Of a stretch of 64,000 bases of DNA, positions 45,433 through 54,396 are shown one piece after another. The notes below the pieces were generated by a model. That model did not search any database, was not told the origin of the DNA, and was given only the letters and a program-made list of their open reading frames with translations. The position numbers and the translations under genes are program-made. Numbering within the stretch: position 1 is the first letter of the stretch; each line of letters begins with the position of its first letter. The DNA lies in NCBI GenBank assembly GCA_942492715.1, contig CALOFW010000027.1, forward strand, positions 1 through 64,000. The letters are read 5' to 3'. The DNA comes from Sva-07 sp942492715. Lineage in GTDB: Bacteria > Actinomycetota > Acidimicrobiia > Acidimicrobiales > Ilumatobacteraceae.

Positions 45433-47031
45433 ATGATCCGCACATCTGTCACCAACGACACGCAACGGGACGCCGGCTCGATCCTGCCCCTGGTCCTCGT
45501 CTTCACCGTCGTGCTCGCGATGGTCGTGGTCGCGCTCGCCACCTACGCCTCGTCGACGCTGCGCCTCGGTCAAGCGGCCGAGCGGTCGTCCGATCGGCTC
45601 GCCAGCGCCAACGGGGCCATGGACAGCGCACTCGAAGACCTCGAGCGCGGCGTGGGCCCGTGCCTGCTGTTCGGCCAGGACTACACCGTGACCGACGTGG
45701 TCAACGACATGTCGCCCGAGGTCGACTGCACCTGGGTGGGCGGCCGCTTCAACGTCGGCGATCTGTTCGCCGTGGTGATGACCGGCGCCGGCGCCGGGCG
45801 CACCGGGCCGTTGCTCACGGTCACCAATGGTGGCAACTCGGCCAACGCCCAGAAGGTGTTCGAGGGGCCGGTCTACATGGCGGCGACGCCGACGCCGTCG
45901 GGAGCGAACCCGACCCTCGACTTCGGGGCGACTCTCGAGATCAAGAACGCCGACCTGTCGTACTCCAGCACTGATTGCGGCTCTGTCACTCCGTCGTTGC
46001 CGAACCAGTTGACGATCTCACCGGTCGGATACGGCACGCAGTGCTACGAGGAGCCCTGGGACGATCCCGAGATGTTCGGCGCGTTCCTTCCCGCCGAGCC
46101 GGCGGTCACCAATACTACGGCGTTCCCGGCCCGCGCGAGTTCCCCGCCCGCAGCAGACGCGCTCGGCTGTCGGATCTGGGAGCCGGGTACGTACACCTCG
46201 CCCCCGCAGCTGGGCAATCAGAGCTACAACTACTTCCAGTCGGGCGACTACTACTTCGACAACATCGGCAACTGGGAGATCTCGAGTGCGTTCACGCTCT
46301 TCGGATATCCCGGTGACACCGGCCCCAGCATCGACGGCTTCAAGCCCCAGGACACCTTCGCCAACAATCCCTGCCGCGACGCCTGGACGAACGATCCGAA
46401 CACGGCGGGCGCCACCGTGTACCTCGGTGGCAACTCCCAGCTGACGGTTCGACAGAACGCCACCGTCGAGATCTCCGGTCGTGAACGCAGCGGCCAGAAC
46501 ATCGCAGTGCAGGCGTTGCAGACGAACGGCAACCCGAGCACCATCCGCGGCGACGAGCGGATCATCACGACCGGACCGGGCTCCAACAAGCAACTCTCCA
46601 TCCAGGGACTCGTGTGGGCCCCTTACGCAGCTCTCGAGTTCGACCTGATCTCGAACGATGCCGTCGCGGCCCTGACCGGAGGAGCGGTCGTCAGCGAACT
46701 CAGCGCCGGTGCATCGGCCAACGCCAACAACTTCCTCATCCGCGTGGCGACGACCCCGGCCAACAAGGTGCTGAACCTCACGACCACCGCTGACAGTCCG
46801 GACAACCAGGGCTCGACCTCGGTCCGCTCGGTCGTCACCGTGCAGCGCTCGAACGGAGCCACCGCCTTCGCGGTCGACAGCCGACGCGTGGTCGGCCTGA
46901 CCCCCGAGGGGCCAGCAGCACCGCCACCGCCACCGCCACCGCCACCGCCGCCGCCGCCCCGGGCCCGGGCCATCGCCGACGACGGGACCCTGCAACGAGA
47001 CCACGACCACATGGACGAACGACTTCGGTGA
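45433..47031 (+). CDS. GspK/PilX-like tip prepilin, cassette 1 (frameshifted before its PA14 domain)
   Basis: The N-terminus RDAG^SILPLVLVF resembles the PilX_N/GspK type: a prepilin-like glycine and hydrophobic helix but Leu instead of Glu at +5, as in GspK, which caps the T2SS pseudopilus tip. The body is a beta-rich exported domain. The frame ends in 13 prolines and then reads a nonsense tail (RARAIADDG...). In the +1 frame, the sequence right after the prolines encodes a PA14 domain (46961-47440). One base too many in the cccc run at 46957-46960 would explain it. Confidence 0.75.
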   Translation: MIRTSVTNDTQRDAGSILPLVLVFTVVLAMVVVALATYASSTLRLGQAAERSSDRLASANGAMDSALEDLERGVGPCLLFGQDYTVTDVVNDMSPEVDCTWVGGRFNVGDLFAVVMTGAGAGRTGPLLTVTNGGNSANAQKVFEGPVYMAATPTPSGANPTLDFGATLEIKNADLSYSSTDCGSVTPSLPNQLTISPVGYGTQCYEEPWDDPEMFGAFLPAEPAVTNTTAFPARASSPPAADALGCRIWEPGTYTSPPQLGNQSYNYFQSGDYYFDNIGNWEISSAFTLFGYPGDTGPSIDGFKPQDTFANNPCRDAWTNDPNTAGATVYLGGNSQLTVRQNATVEISGRERSGQNIAVQALQTNGNPSTIRGDERIITTGPGSNKQLSIQGLVWAPYAALEFDLISNDAVAALTGGAVVSELSAGASANANNFLIRVATTPANKVLNLTTTADSPDNQGSTSVRSVVTVQRSNGATAFAVDSRRVVGLTPEGPAAPPPPPPPPPPPPPRARAIADDGTLQRDHDHMDERLR

Positions 47032-47440
47032 CGGTGACTGGACCGTCGAGTACTGGAACCTCGCGAGTTTTTCGACGGAGACACCCCCGGGAGATCCGTT
47101 CAGCGGCACCGTCGTCCACACCGAGCAATTGTCCGAGATCAACAGGTATCTCGACGGAGCGTCACCGGTGCCTGGCGTCGTCAACAGCGACTACTACGCC
47201 GCTCGGTTCACGAGAACGATCGACGTGGGCGCCGCGTGCTCGGTCACCATCCGGGCCGGCAGCGACGACGGCGTCCGTGTACGGATCGACGGGACCACCG
47301 TGATCAGCGGTTGGGCCCAGCACGCTCACACGACCACCACAGCGGTCACGCCCACGCTGACGGCTGGCACGCACACGATCGTCGTCGACTACTACGAACG
47401 AATGGGCGAGTCCTCGCACGAACTCGAGTGGACGTCCTGA
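46961..47440 (+). CDS. PA14 domain, out-of-frame C-terminal part of the K/X-like prepilin
   Basis: It lacks a start of its own; the frame continues directly from the poly-proline tract of the gene before as PGPGPSPTTGPCNETTTTWT. It has typical PA14 features: DGDWTVEYWN at the start, DYYAARFTRTIDV, GSDDGVRVRIDGTTVI and HTIVVDYYERMGESSHELEW at the end. PA14 domains bind carbohydrate or serve as adhesion modules. It should be read as one protein with 45433-47031 of about 668 residues. Confidence 0.75.
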   Translation, partial: GPGPSPTTGPCNETTTTWTNDFGDGDWTVEYWNLASFSTETPPGDPFSGTVVHTEQLSEINRYLDGASPVPGVVNSDYYAARFTRTIDVGAACSVTIRAGSDDGVRVRIDGTTVISGWAQHAHTTTTAVTPTLTAGTHTIVVDYYERMGESSHELEWTS

Positions 47441-47685
47441 TCGAGAGCGCTCGAGCAGGCTCCCCGGACGGTTGAGTCTGGTCCGCAACCATCGGCCTGT
47501 GTGGTGTCGGTGGTCATCGGCCTCCGACATGCGCCGGCGGGGCAGTCGGAGGAAACATCAAGCTTTGCGACCGTTTCTTGACTTTGCAGTCTGCTGACAG
47601 TCGTCGGAGACGCTGCTGAACCTCGCCTCCGTACGGTCCCGGTGTGGCCTCGAGACGGGGCGCAATCAGACCGATGAGGGACCGT

Positions 47686-48165
47686 ATGAGTTGTCGACAC
47701 ACTGCCAGGAACGCCAAGGGTGGCCGCGACGGCGGGTTCTCGCTCGTCGAGGTCGTCATCGCGATCGTACTGATGGGCACCGTCGTCGTCGCCATCCTCA
47801 ACGCCGTGTCCACGAGCGTGAAGGCATCGTCGGTGAGCCGGTCTGCTGCGCAGGTCGAGACCGCCGTCGTCAATGCCGCCGACCGTGTCAACCGCGCTCC
47901 GAAGCGCTGCGACTACACGATCTACGTCCAAGCCGCGGTGCAGACCGAGGGCTGGTCGCCGGACACGGCGTCGGTGACCCACGAGTACTACGTGCCCGGG
48001 GTCGACGCAACCGTCGAGGGCACCTGGGAAACCGGTGCCGCCGGCTCGCCCGGCTGTTCCGGGCCCGCTCCGACCGACCTGCTCGTGCAGCGGGTCACGA
48101 TTTCGATCACAAGCCCCGACGGCAAGGTCCGTCGCAACATCGAGGTGGTGAAGTCCGATGTCTGA
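47686..48165 (+). CDS. Minor prepilin, GspI/PilV-like (cassette 2)
   Basis: The 159-residue protein has the cleavage site RDGG^FSLVEVVIAI with glutamate at +5. The ATG at 47686 is preceded by gaggga; ATG 47674 is an alternative. It is the counterpart of 43307-43891 and starts the second cassette after a gap of 245 bp without clear promoter. The next gene overlaps by 8 bp. Confidence 0.82.
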   Translation: MSCRHTARNAKGGRDGGFSLVEVVIAIVLMGTVVVAILNAVSTSVKASSVSRSAAQVETAVVNAADRVNRAPKRCDYTIYVQAAVQTEGWSPDTASVTHEYYVPGVDATVEGTWETGAAGSPGCSGPAPTDLLVQRVTISITSPDGKVRRNIEVVKSDV

Positions 48166-50590
48166 TCACTCGAACGCACAAGTCCGCAGGACGCGGTTGC
48201 GGGACGGGGGGATGACGCTCCCCGAGTTGTTGATCACCATCACCATGATGGGGCTGCTGATGACGGTGCTCTCCAGCGCCGTCATCGTGACGCTTCGCCA
48301 GCAGGACAACACCGAGGGGCGCTTGAACGTCGCTCAGGCCGAGCAGAGCATCAGCATGTGGATTCCGGCCGACCTGTCGTCCGCCAGCGTCGTCGACACG
48401 AGCCCGGATGCGAGCCCGTGCGGAGCCACTGTCTGTGACGGGATCGATCTGAGCAGCGGCTCGAACGTCCTCATGCTCTCGTGGGAGAACGTCGACGCCA
48501 GTGGTGTGGTCACCACGACGAACGTCTCGTACCACTTCGCTCCGAGTGGCGATGGCGAGACCTACGAGCTCTCCCGGGTCGAGTGCGTCAGCTCGGGGAG
48601 CGGGTGGTCGTGTTCGTCCCGTGTCGTCCTGCGCGAGCTTCCCGGGCCGCCTGGCGGAGATCCGTTCGTCCCGGGCGTCGCCAACCGCGGCAACTGCGTT
48701 CCGGACGGCACGGTGCCGTGCACGCGGCCCGACTGGGTGATCATCGTCAGCGAACCACTGGCACCCGACGCGGTGAGCAGCGACCAGGTCGCGAACGAAT
48801 CGGACCGCAAGGACGCGAACCGCGTGATCGTGTCGATCAACGGCGGTGGCGACGCAGCCGGTGCCGGCGGCGGTATCAACCAGGTCAGCATCACCGCAGG
48901 CGGCACGGTCCGCACCTCGATCGACGCCAACAGCGTGCAGGGAGCACCATCGTTCACCGAGGCGTTCAGCCGGTGCGGTGGCCCCATGACGCTGGTCGTG
49001 GACGAGTCGAACTCGATCGGCTCGTCGATCGGTGACGTCAAAGCCGGTGTCCGACGCTTCGTGGAGGCGCTGGCCGGCACCCCGGTCCAGCTGCAGATCG
49101 TGCGCTTCCACACGTACGGCAGCGTGCTCGGGAGCTCGGACTGGCACCGCTACTTCAACATGACGGACGAAGCCGATGTCAACACACTCCTCGCGTCGAT
49201 CGACGACCTGCGGGGGAGTTGGTCGAGCAGCTCAGCTCGCAACGGCGGCACGAACTGGGAGGAGGCGATGTTCCGGACCTTCTTCCAGCCGGATGGATCG
49301 ACCGCGGCAACGATTCCCGAGACGGTGGTGTTCTTCACCGATGGCGTTCCGACCTTCGATCGGCTGGATCGCACCGATGGGTATGGCCCGTTCCGCTCGG
49401 TCCCAGGTGTTCTTCCGTCGCAGCCGCTCCCCCCTGGATCACCGTGGCCCGAGTCGAGCGGTAGCGCCTTCAGCCAGGTGGCATTCAACCGGGCCGACTA
49501 CATCGCCAACAAGTTCCGGCGCAGCGTCCGCCTGGTCGGCGTCGGCGTCGGCGACGGCATCACCCGGTCGTCCGACTGGATCGTCGACCCGGGCGCCGGC
49601 TATCGCACCGTCGTCGAACGCGGCTCGTACAGCCATGTGCGTGAGACCCCGGACTACCGGGCTCGCTACCAGCGGAGGTACTCGGGCGAGTGGCGATGGG
49701 TCGACAAGCCGACCTACAACGCCGAGAGAAATGACAATCGCAAGCGTGACCGTGGCTGGACCGTGATCACCGAGGCCGAGTTCCTGGCGATCGACGACAC
49801 GACGTCGGCCGATGACAACGACGACGGCCTGCTCGAGGGCGGAGTCGTCCAGACACCGGTCAGCACGGCGGAGTACAACGCCAACTCGTCCGATCCGGCC
49901 TATCGCGCCGTGACGAAGACGTGGAGCGACGGCCCCGACTGGGAAGTGTGGACCGGCTCGTCGGACGGGTCGAGCCAGTACCGCACGTCGAAGCTCTACA
50001 ACTCACCGCCGTACACCGGCTTCGACCCGGCGGTGACGGCAAGTACCCGCAACGACACGATTCTCGCCCGGCTGATCTCGGGCAACGACAATGGGACACC
50101 GGCGGTCTGGGACGGCAGCAACTACACGAACGCCGAGATCGCCGACATGTACGTTCTGCCCCAGTGGTCGCAGTTCGGTACGGCGATGGAGGAGATCGCA
50201 CTCGGCGAGTGCGGTGGCACGCTCACCCTGCAGACCAAGCTCGGCGGCGGTGCGGCTCCGGACCCGTTCCGGTACCAGAACAGCGCGGTCACCGACTCGG
50301 GCGGTGACCCCCTGGATCTCGAGCCGACCGTCGTGACGACCAATCAGCAGTTCGTCACCGGGACGTTCGACTTCCCCATCCCGAACGGCCAGTTCGTCAC
50401 GGTCGACGTGCTCCCGCAGAACTACTCGGAGCTGACGGGCTACACGCCGGGTTCGTGGACCTGTCGAGCAGGAAATCAGGCCCGGCCGTTCGAACTCCTC
50501 GACATCCCCGATGCCGGCGCCTGGAAGGGCGTCCGGGTCCGAGTCGCGGCGAACGAGGCCGTGTCCTGCAGCCTGTCGGTGAGCCGATGA
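48158..50590 (+). CDS. Modular minor prepilin, GspJ/PilW-like with von Willebrand A domain (cassette 2)
   Basis: The leader ends RDGG^MTLPELLITI, with glutamate at +5. A pilin domain of about 240 residues follows. A von Willebrand factor A domain then starts: DESNS is the DxSxS of a MIDAS (about residues 285-289), GGTNWEEA provides the threonine, and FFTDGVPTF the aspartate, so the metal site is complete. A tyrosine/arginine-rich insertion and a beta-rich C-terminus end the 810-residue protein. It is a candidate metal-dependent adhesin at the pilus tip, as known for vWA modular pilins of Streptococcus sanguinis. Start overlaps the previous gene and the stop overlaps the next (ATGA). Confidence 0.85.
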   Translation: MSDHSNAQVRRTRLRDGGMTLPELLITITMMGLLMTVLSSAVIVTLRQQDNTEGRLNVAQAEQSISMWIPADLSSASVVDTSPDASPCGATVCDGIDLSSGSNVLMLSWENVDASGVVTTTNVSYHFAPSGDGETYELSRVECVSSGSGWSCSSRVVLRELPGPPGGDPFVPGVANRGNCVPDGTVPCTRPDWVIIVSEPLAPDAVSSDQVANESDRKDANRVIVSINGGGDAAGAGGGINQVSITAGGTVRTSIDANSVQGAPSFTEAFSRCGGPMTLVVDESNSIGSSIGDVKAGVRRFVEALAGTPVQLQIVRFHTYGSVLGSSDWHRYFNMTDEADVNTLLASIDDLRGSWSSSSARNGGTNWEEAMFRTFFQPDGSTAATIPETVVFFTDGVPTFDRLDRTDGYGPFRSVPGVLPSQPLPPGSPWPESSGSAFSQVAFNRADYIANKFRRSVRLVGVGVGDGITRSSDWIVDPGAGYRTVVERGSYSHVRETPDYRARYQRRYSGEWRWVDKPTYNAERNDNRKRDRGWTVITEAEFLAIDDTTSADDNDDGLLEGGVVQTPVSTAEYNANSSDPAYRAVTKTWSDGPDWEVWTGSSDGSSQYRTSKLYNSPPYTGFDPAVTASTRNDTILARLISGNDNGTPAVWDGSNYTNAEIADMYVLPQWSQFGTAMEEIALGECGGTLTLQTKLGGGAAPDPFRYQNSAVTDSGGDPLDLEPTVVTTNQQFVTGTFDFPIPNGQFVTVDVLPQNYSELTGYTPGSWTCRAGNQARPFELLDIPDAGAWKGVRVRVAANEAVSCSLSVSR

Positions 50591-52398
50591 GCCGGCAGGA
50601 CGACACCGTGACAACGAGCCGGGAGCGTGATGCGGGCTCCGTGCTTCCGCTCGTGCTCGCGATGATCGTCATCGGGTCGCTCATCGTCATCCCGACGATG
50701 AGGTATGCGATCACCGTCCTCAAGGCCAACACCGTGTTGAGCGAGAAGACGATGCGCATCGAGGGCGCCAAGGCCGGTCTCCGGCTCTCGCTGGCCGACC
50801 CCGTCCGGCTCTACGACGCGTGCGGCGCAGGCGGGCCGTCGACCCCCGTCCAGCTGGCCCCGGTCTCGATGGGAGGTGTCGATGTCACGACGGACTGCTA
50901 CTTCATCGACTACGAGAGCGCCCAGTCGGCCGAGGAACTCCGCGTCGGTGTCACATCGACGCAGGTCGGCACGGCCCCGCCCGAGGAACTCGAGGGCAGC
51001 TCGTGGTGCGCACCTTCACCATCGCGAACCGTGCCCTGCGACTTCGGGCCGACGGATCCGGCCTCGTCGAGCGAGTGGTTGACCCAGAGCACGTTGCTGT
51101 CGGAGACCGACAAGATCTGGCTACCGAACCTTCCGGTGCACGGCCTGAACCGCCGCTCGCCCGATGGCAACCAGATGCCGAGCGGCTTCCCGACGTGCAC
51201 GGTGTACTTCCCTGGCACCTACCCCGACCAGGTGGTGCTCGACGGCCCGACCTACTTCACATCCGGGATCTACTACTTCGAGAACGAGGTGCGCATCGAA
51301 GGCGGCGCCTCGGTCGTGGTCGGCCTCGGCGCCGTGCCGGGCTGTACCACCGATCAGGAGGCCATCTTCTACGCCGAGAACGCTCCCGGTACCCACAACA
51401 TGAGCGGGCTCGGAGGAACCTGGGTGCTCGGGGCCGAAGGACGGGTCGTGGTCGACAACTCCAACGGTTCCGAGCTCTCCTTGCGCTTCAACAAGCGCTA
51501 CGTGGCGCCTGGCGACACCGGTGACGCACCGTCCGAGGACGTGTCGATCGTCAGCGTCAACGGGGTACTCGCCCCCGATGGCGTGACCGGGACCGACCTG
51601 GTCGCGCCCGGGATCATCGACGTGCCGGCGTCGCTGGTCGGCTCCGACACCCCGGTGCCGGCAACGACCCAGGGATATCTGCCATCGGTGTTCACGCCGG
51701 TGAACGCGGTGGCCCTTCCCCCTGCCGCTGCTGCACCGAATCCGCCGGCGACCCCGGCGGCGGTTCCGTACGCAGGCACGGTGAGGGTGTCATGGGCGGC
51801 TGATCCGGCGAGCGAACCCGTCCGGACCTACCGGGTGACCGCATCGCCCGGAGGAAACACCTGCGAGGTCGACACGAGCACCGGGTCGGCCCTGGAGTGC
51901 GACGTCGCTGGGCTGGACGTGAGCACCGCCTACACCTTCTCGCTGACGGCGATCAACGAAGTCGGCGCATCGGCCCCGTCGGCGCCCAGCGGTGCGGTGA
52001 TCCCCGACGCCGTCCTCGGCCCGCCGCCCCCGCCGTCCCCAGCTCCTCCTCCGGCTCCGGTCGTGCCCGTGTCGATCCTCGAGATCAGCCTGCCCGCGGC
52101 CGCTCCCGCCACGGTGGAGATCCCGGGCTACGTCGCGGTGCCTCAGGGACGGGTCAGCCTGGCGAACCCGAACGGTCTCGCCGTGAAGATCTCCGGCGGT
52201 GTCCTGGCCGCCCAGTTCGACGGGTCCGACGCACGGGCCGCCGGGCCTCAGACGGTGCCCATCGGGTTCCTCGAGACGATCGTGCAGCGGAAGTTCCGGA
52301 TCGTCTCGACGACGGATGCCGGCTACGAGACGTCCACGGCGATCGTGCAGGTGAACCAGAACGGGGCGTACGCGATCAACTCCTGGGAAGTGCAGTAG
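50587..52398 (+). CDS. GspK/PilX-like tip prepilin with fibronectin III domain (cassette 2)
   Basis: The N-terminus RDAG^SVLPLVLAM matches the equivalent in cassette 1, with no glutamate at +5. The middle (YFPGTYPDQVVLDGPTYFTS, then SGIYYFENEVRIEGGASVV) is beta-rich and shared with the paralogue. A fibronectin III-like domain (VRVSWAADPASEPVRTYRV, STAYTFSLTAINEVG) and a proline-rich linker precede a terminal beta domain. The 603-residue frame begins with an ATG that overlaps the vWA-pilin stop. This is the last gene of the pilin operon. Confidence 0.82.
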   Translation: MSRQDDTVTTSRERDAGSVLPLVLAMIVIGSLIVIPTMRYAITVLKANTVLSEKTMRIEGAKAGLRLSLADPVRLYDACGAGGPSTPVQLAPVSMGGVDVTTDCYFIDYESAQSAEELRVGVTSTQVGTAPPEELEGSSWCAPSPSRTVPCDFGPTDPASSSEWLTQSTLLSETDKIWLPNLPVHGLNRRSPDGNQMPSGFPTCTVYFPGTYPDQVVLDGPTYFTSGIYYFENEVRIEGGASVVVGLGAVPGCTTDQEAIFYAENAPGTHNMSGLGGTWVLGAEGRVVVDNSNGSELSLRFNKRYVAPGDTGDAPSEDVSIVSVNGVLAPDGVTGTDLVAPGIIDVPASLVGSDTPVPATTQGYLPSVFTPVNAVALPPAAAAPNPPATPAAVPYAGTVRVSWAADPASEPVRTYRVTASPGGNTCEVDTSTGSALECDVAGLDVSTAYTFSLTAINEVGASAPSAPSGAVIPDAVLGPPPPPSPAPPPAPVVPVSILEISLPAAAPATVEIPGYVAVPQGRVSLANPNGLAVKISGGVLAAQFDGSDARAAGPQTVPIGFLETIVQRKFRIVSTTDAGYETSTAIVQVNQNGAYAINSWEVQ

Positions 52399-52432
52399 GG
52401 CGACTCGCAGGGGCGCAGGCGAGGCACGTGTC

Positions 52433-54298
52433 TCAGCCGGGGAGCAGCAGCTCCCCGGCGTTGAGTTGGTGGGCGTATCGGCCGTCGGCGGCGAGCAGCT
52501 CGTCGTGGGTTCCGATCTCGGCGATGCGTCCGTCCTCGACGAAGGCGATCCGATCGGCGCTGCGGATGGTCGAGAGGCGGTGGGCGATGATCAGCGCGGT
52601 GCGGTCACGCATCGCGGTGTCGAGCGCCGCTTGGATCAACGCCTCGTTCTCGTTGTCGAGATGGCTGGTCGCCTCGTCGAGCACCATGATGCACGGGTTC
52701 TTCAACAGCAGCCGTGCGATCGCCAGCCGCTGCTTCTCCCCGCCGCTGAGCCGGTAGCCGCGCTCACCGACGATCGTGTCGTAGCCGTCGGGGAGCGCCG
52801 CGATCGTGTCGTGGATCCGTGCGGCCTTCGCCGCGTCGACGAGTTGTTCGTCGGTGGCGTCGGGGTCGGCGTAACGCAGGTTGTCGCCGATCGACTCGTG
52901 GAACAGGTGCGGGTCCTGTGACACGATGCCGATCGCCCCGCGCAGCGAGTCGAGCGTCAGGTCGCGCACGTCGTGGCCGTCGACGCGCACCGCGCCGGTC
53001 GTGACGTCGTACAGCCGCGGCAGCAGCGAGATCGTCGTCGACTTGCCTGCACCCGACGCGCCGACCAGCGCCACTGTTTCGCCCGGAGCGACCCGCAACG
53101 ACAGCCCGCGCAGCACGTCGACGTCAGGGTCGGTGTCGGCGCCCAGCCCGGCGTTCTGTTCCATCGTTGCGATCGCCGACTCGGCGGCGGGTGGGTACCG
53201 GAACACGACATCGTCGAACTCGACTGCGCCGCGCGCGTCGACGAGATCGATCGCGCCGGGCCGTTCGGCGATCGCCTCGGGTGCGTCGAGCACCTCGAAG
53301 ACACGCTCGAAGCTCACCATCGAGGTCATCAGGTCGACCCGGGCGTTCGTGAGGCCGGTGAGCGGTTGATACACGCGGGTGACGAGCGCGGCGAGTGCGA
53401 CCAGCGTGCCCGCCGTGATCGTGCCGTTCACCGCCATGAACGCGCCGAACCCGTAGATGGCGACCGTTCCGAGCGCGCCGACGAGACCGAGAGCCACGAA
53501 GAACACCCGCCCGAGGAGGGCCGAGCGGATCCCGGTGTCGCGCACCCCGGCGGCTCGGTCGTCGAACGCTTCGCGCTCGCGGGCACCGGAGCCGAACAGC
53601 TTCACCAGCGTTGCGCCCGACACGTTGAACCGCTCGGTCATCTGGGTGTTCATCGCCGCGTTGTAGCCCATCTGCTCCCGGGCGATCGTCTGCAGTCGCG
53701 TTCCCACCCGTCGAGCCGGAACGATGAACAGCGGGAGCACGATCAGGGTGAGTAGCGTCAGCTGCCACTGCAACCAGAACATCGCCGCCAACGTGGTGAC
53801 GAGCACGATGACGTTGCTGACGATGCTGCCGAGGGTGGACGTGACCGCCGTCTGTGCGCCGATCACGTCGTTGTTGAGCCTGGAGGTGATCGAACCGGTG
53901 GGGGTGCGCGTGAAGAACGCGATCGGCATCCGCTGGATCTTGGCGAACAGCGCCCGCCGCAGGTCGTAGATCAGCCCCTCGCCCACCTTGGCGCTGGTCC
54001 AGCGCTGCACGATCGCGAGACCCGCATCTCCGACGGCCGCGAGCGCAGCGAGGCCGGCGAGCACGACGATCTGACCCCGGTTCGAGTCGGGGATGGCGTT
54101 GTCGATGATGCTGCGGAACACGAAGGGCGGCACGAGGGCGAGCAGCGCCGCCGAGATGATCGCCACGAGAAACACGATGATCGTGCCGCGGTACGGGCGG
54201 GCGAACGTCCAGACCCGTCGCAACGTCCCTTCCTGCAACTCGACGCCCTTCAACGCATCCTTGTCGCCGGGCATCATCGAGTGCGGGGGCATGCGCAT
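52433..54298 (-). CDS. ABC exporter, fused permease and ATPase (MsbA/MDR type)
   Basis: The 621-residue half transporter has six membrane helices (about residues 35-330) and a C-terminal nucleotide-binding domain with Walker A (GASGAGKST), signature LSGGEKQRLAIARLL and Walker B (IMVLDEATSHLD). It works as a dimer, exporting lipids or drugs. It converges on the pilin operon with only 34 bp between and is not obviously linked to it. Confidence 0.93.
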   Translation of the reverse strand: MRMPPHSMMPGDKDALKGVELQEGTLRRVWTFARPYRGTIIVFLVAIISAALLALVPPFVFRSIIDNAIPDSNRGQIVVLAGLAALAAVGDAGLAIVQRWTSAKVGEGLIYDLRRALFAKIQRMPIAFFTRTPTGSITSRLNNDVIGAQTAVTSTLGSIVSNVIVLVTTLAAMFWLQWQLTLLTLIVLPLFIVPARRVGTRLQTIAREQMGYNAAMNTQMTERFNVSGATLVKLFGSGAREREAFDDRAAGVRDTGIRSALLGRVFFVALGLVGALGTVAIYGFGAFMAVNGTITAGTLVALAALVTRVYQPLTGLTNARVDLMTSMVSFERVFEVLDAPEAIAERPGAIDLVDARGAVEFDDVVFRYPPAAESAIATMEQNAGLGADTDPDVDVLRGLSLRVAPGETVALVGASGAGKSTTISLLPRLYDVTTGAVRVDGHDVRDLTLDSLRGAIGIVSQDPHLFHESIGDNLRYADPDATDEQLVDAAKAARIHDTIAALPDGYDTIVGERGYRLSGGEKQRLAIARLLLKNPCIMVLDEATSHLDNENEALIQAALDTAMRDRTALIIAHRLSTIRSADRIAFVEDGRIAEIGTHDELLAADGRYAHQLNAGELLLPG

Positions 54299-54383
54299 GC
54301 TCCCACGCTACGAGCACCCCGCCGCCCGGCGGACGAGTCCGGGGCCGCGTCGGGGCCGAAGTCGCTGGCGGAGATGGCGACCC

Positions 54384-54389
54384 TACGCT
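54384..54389 (+). promoter_or_regulatory. -10 element (TACGCT) for leaderless lipoprotein hydrolase gene
   Basis: TACGCT ends 7 bases before the ATG at 54397, with no ribosome binding site. Confidence 0.45.
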
Positions 54390-54396
54390 GGGGTCG

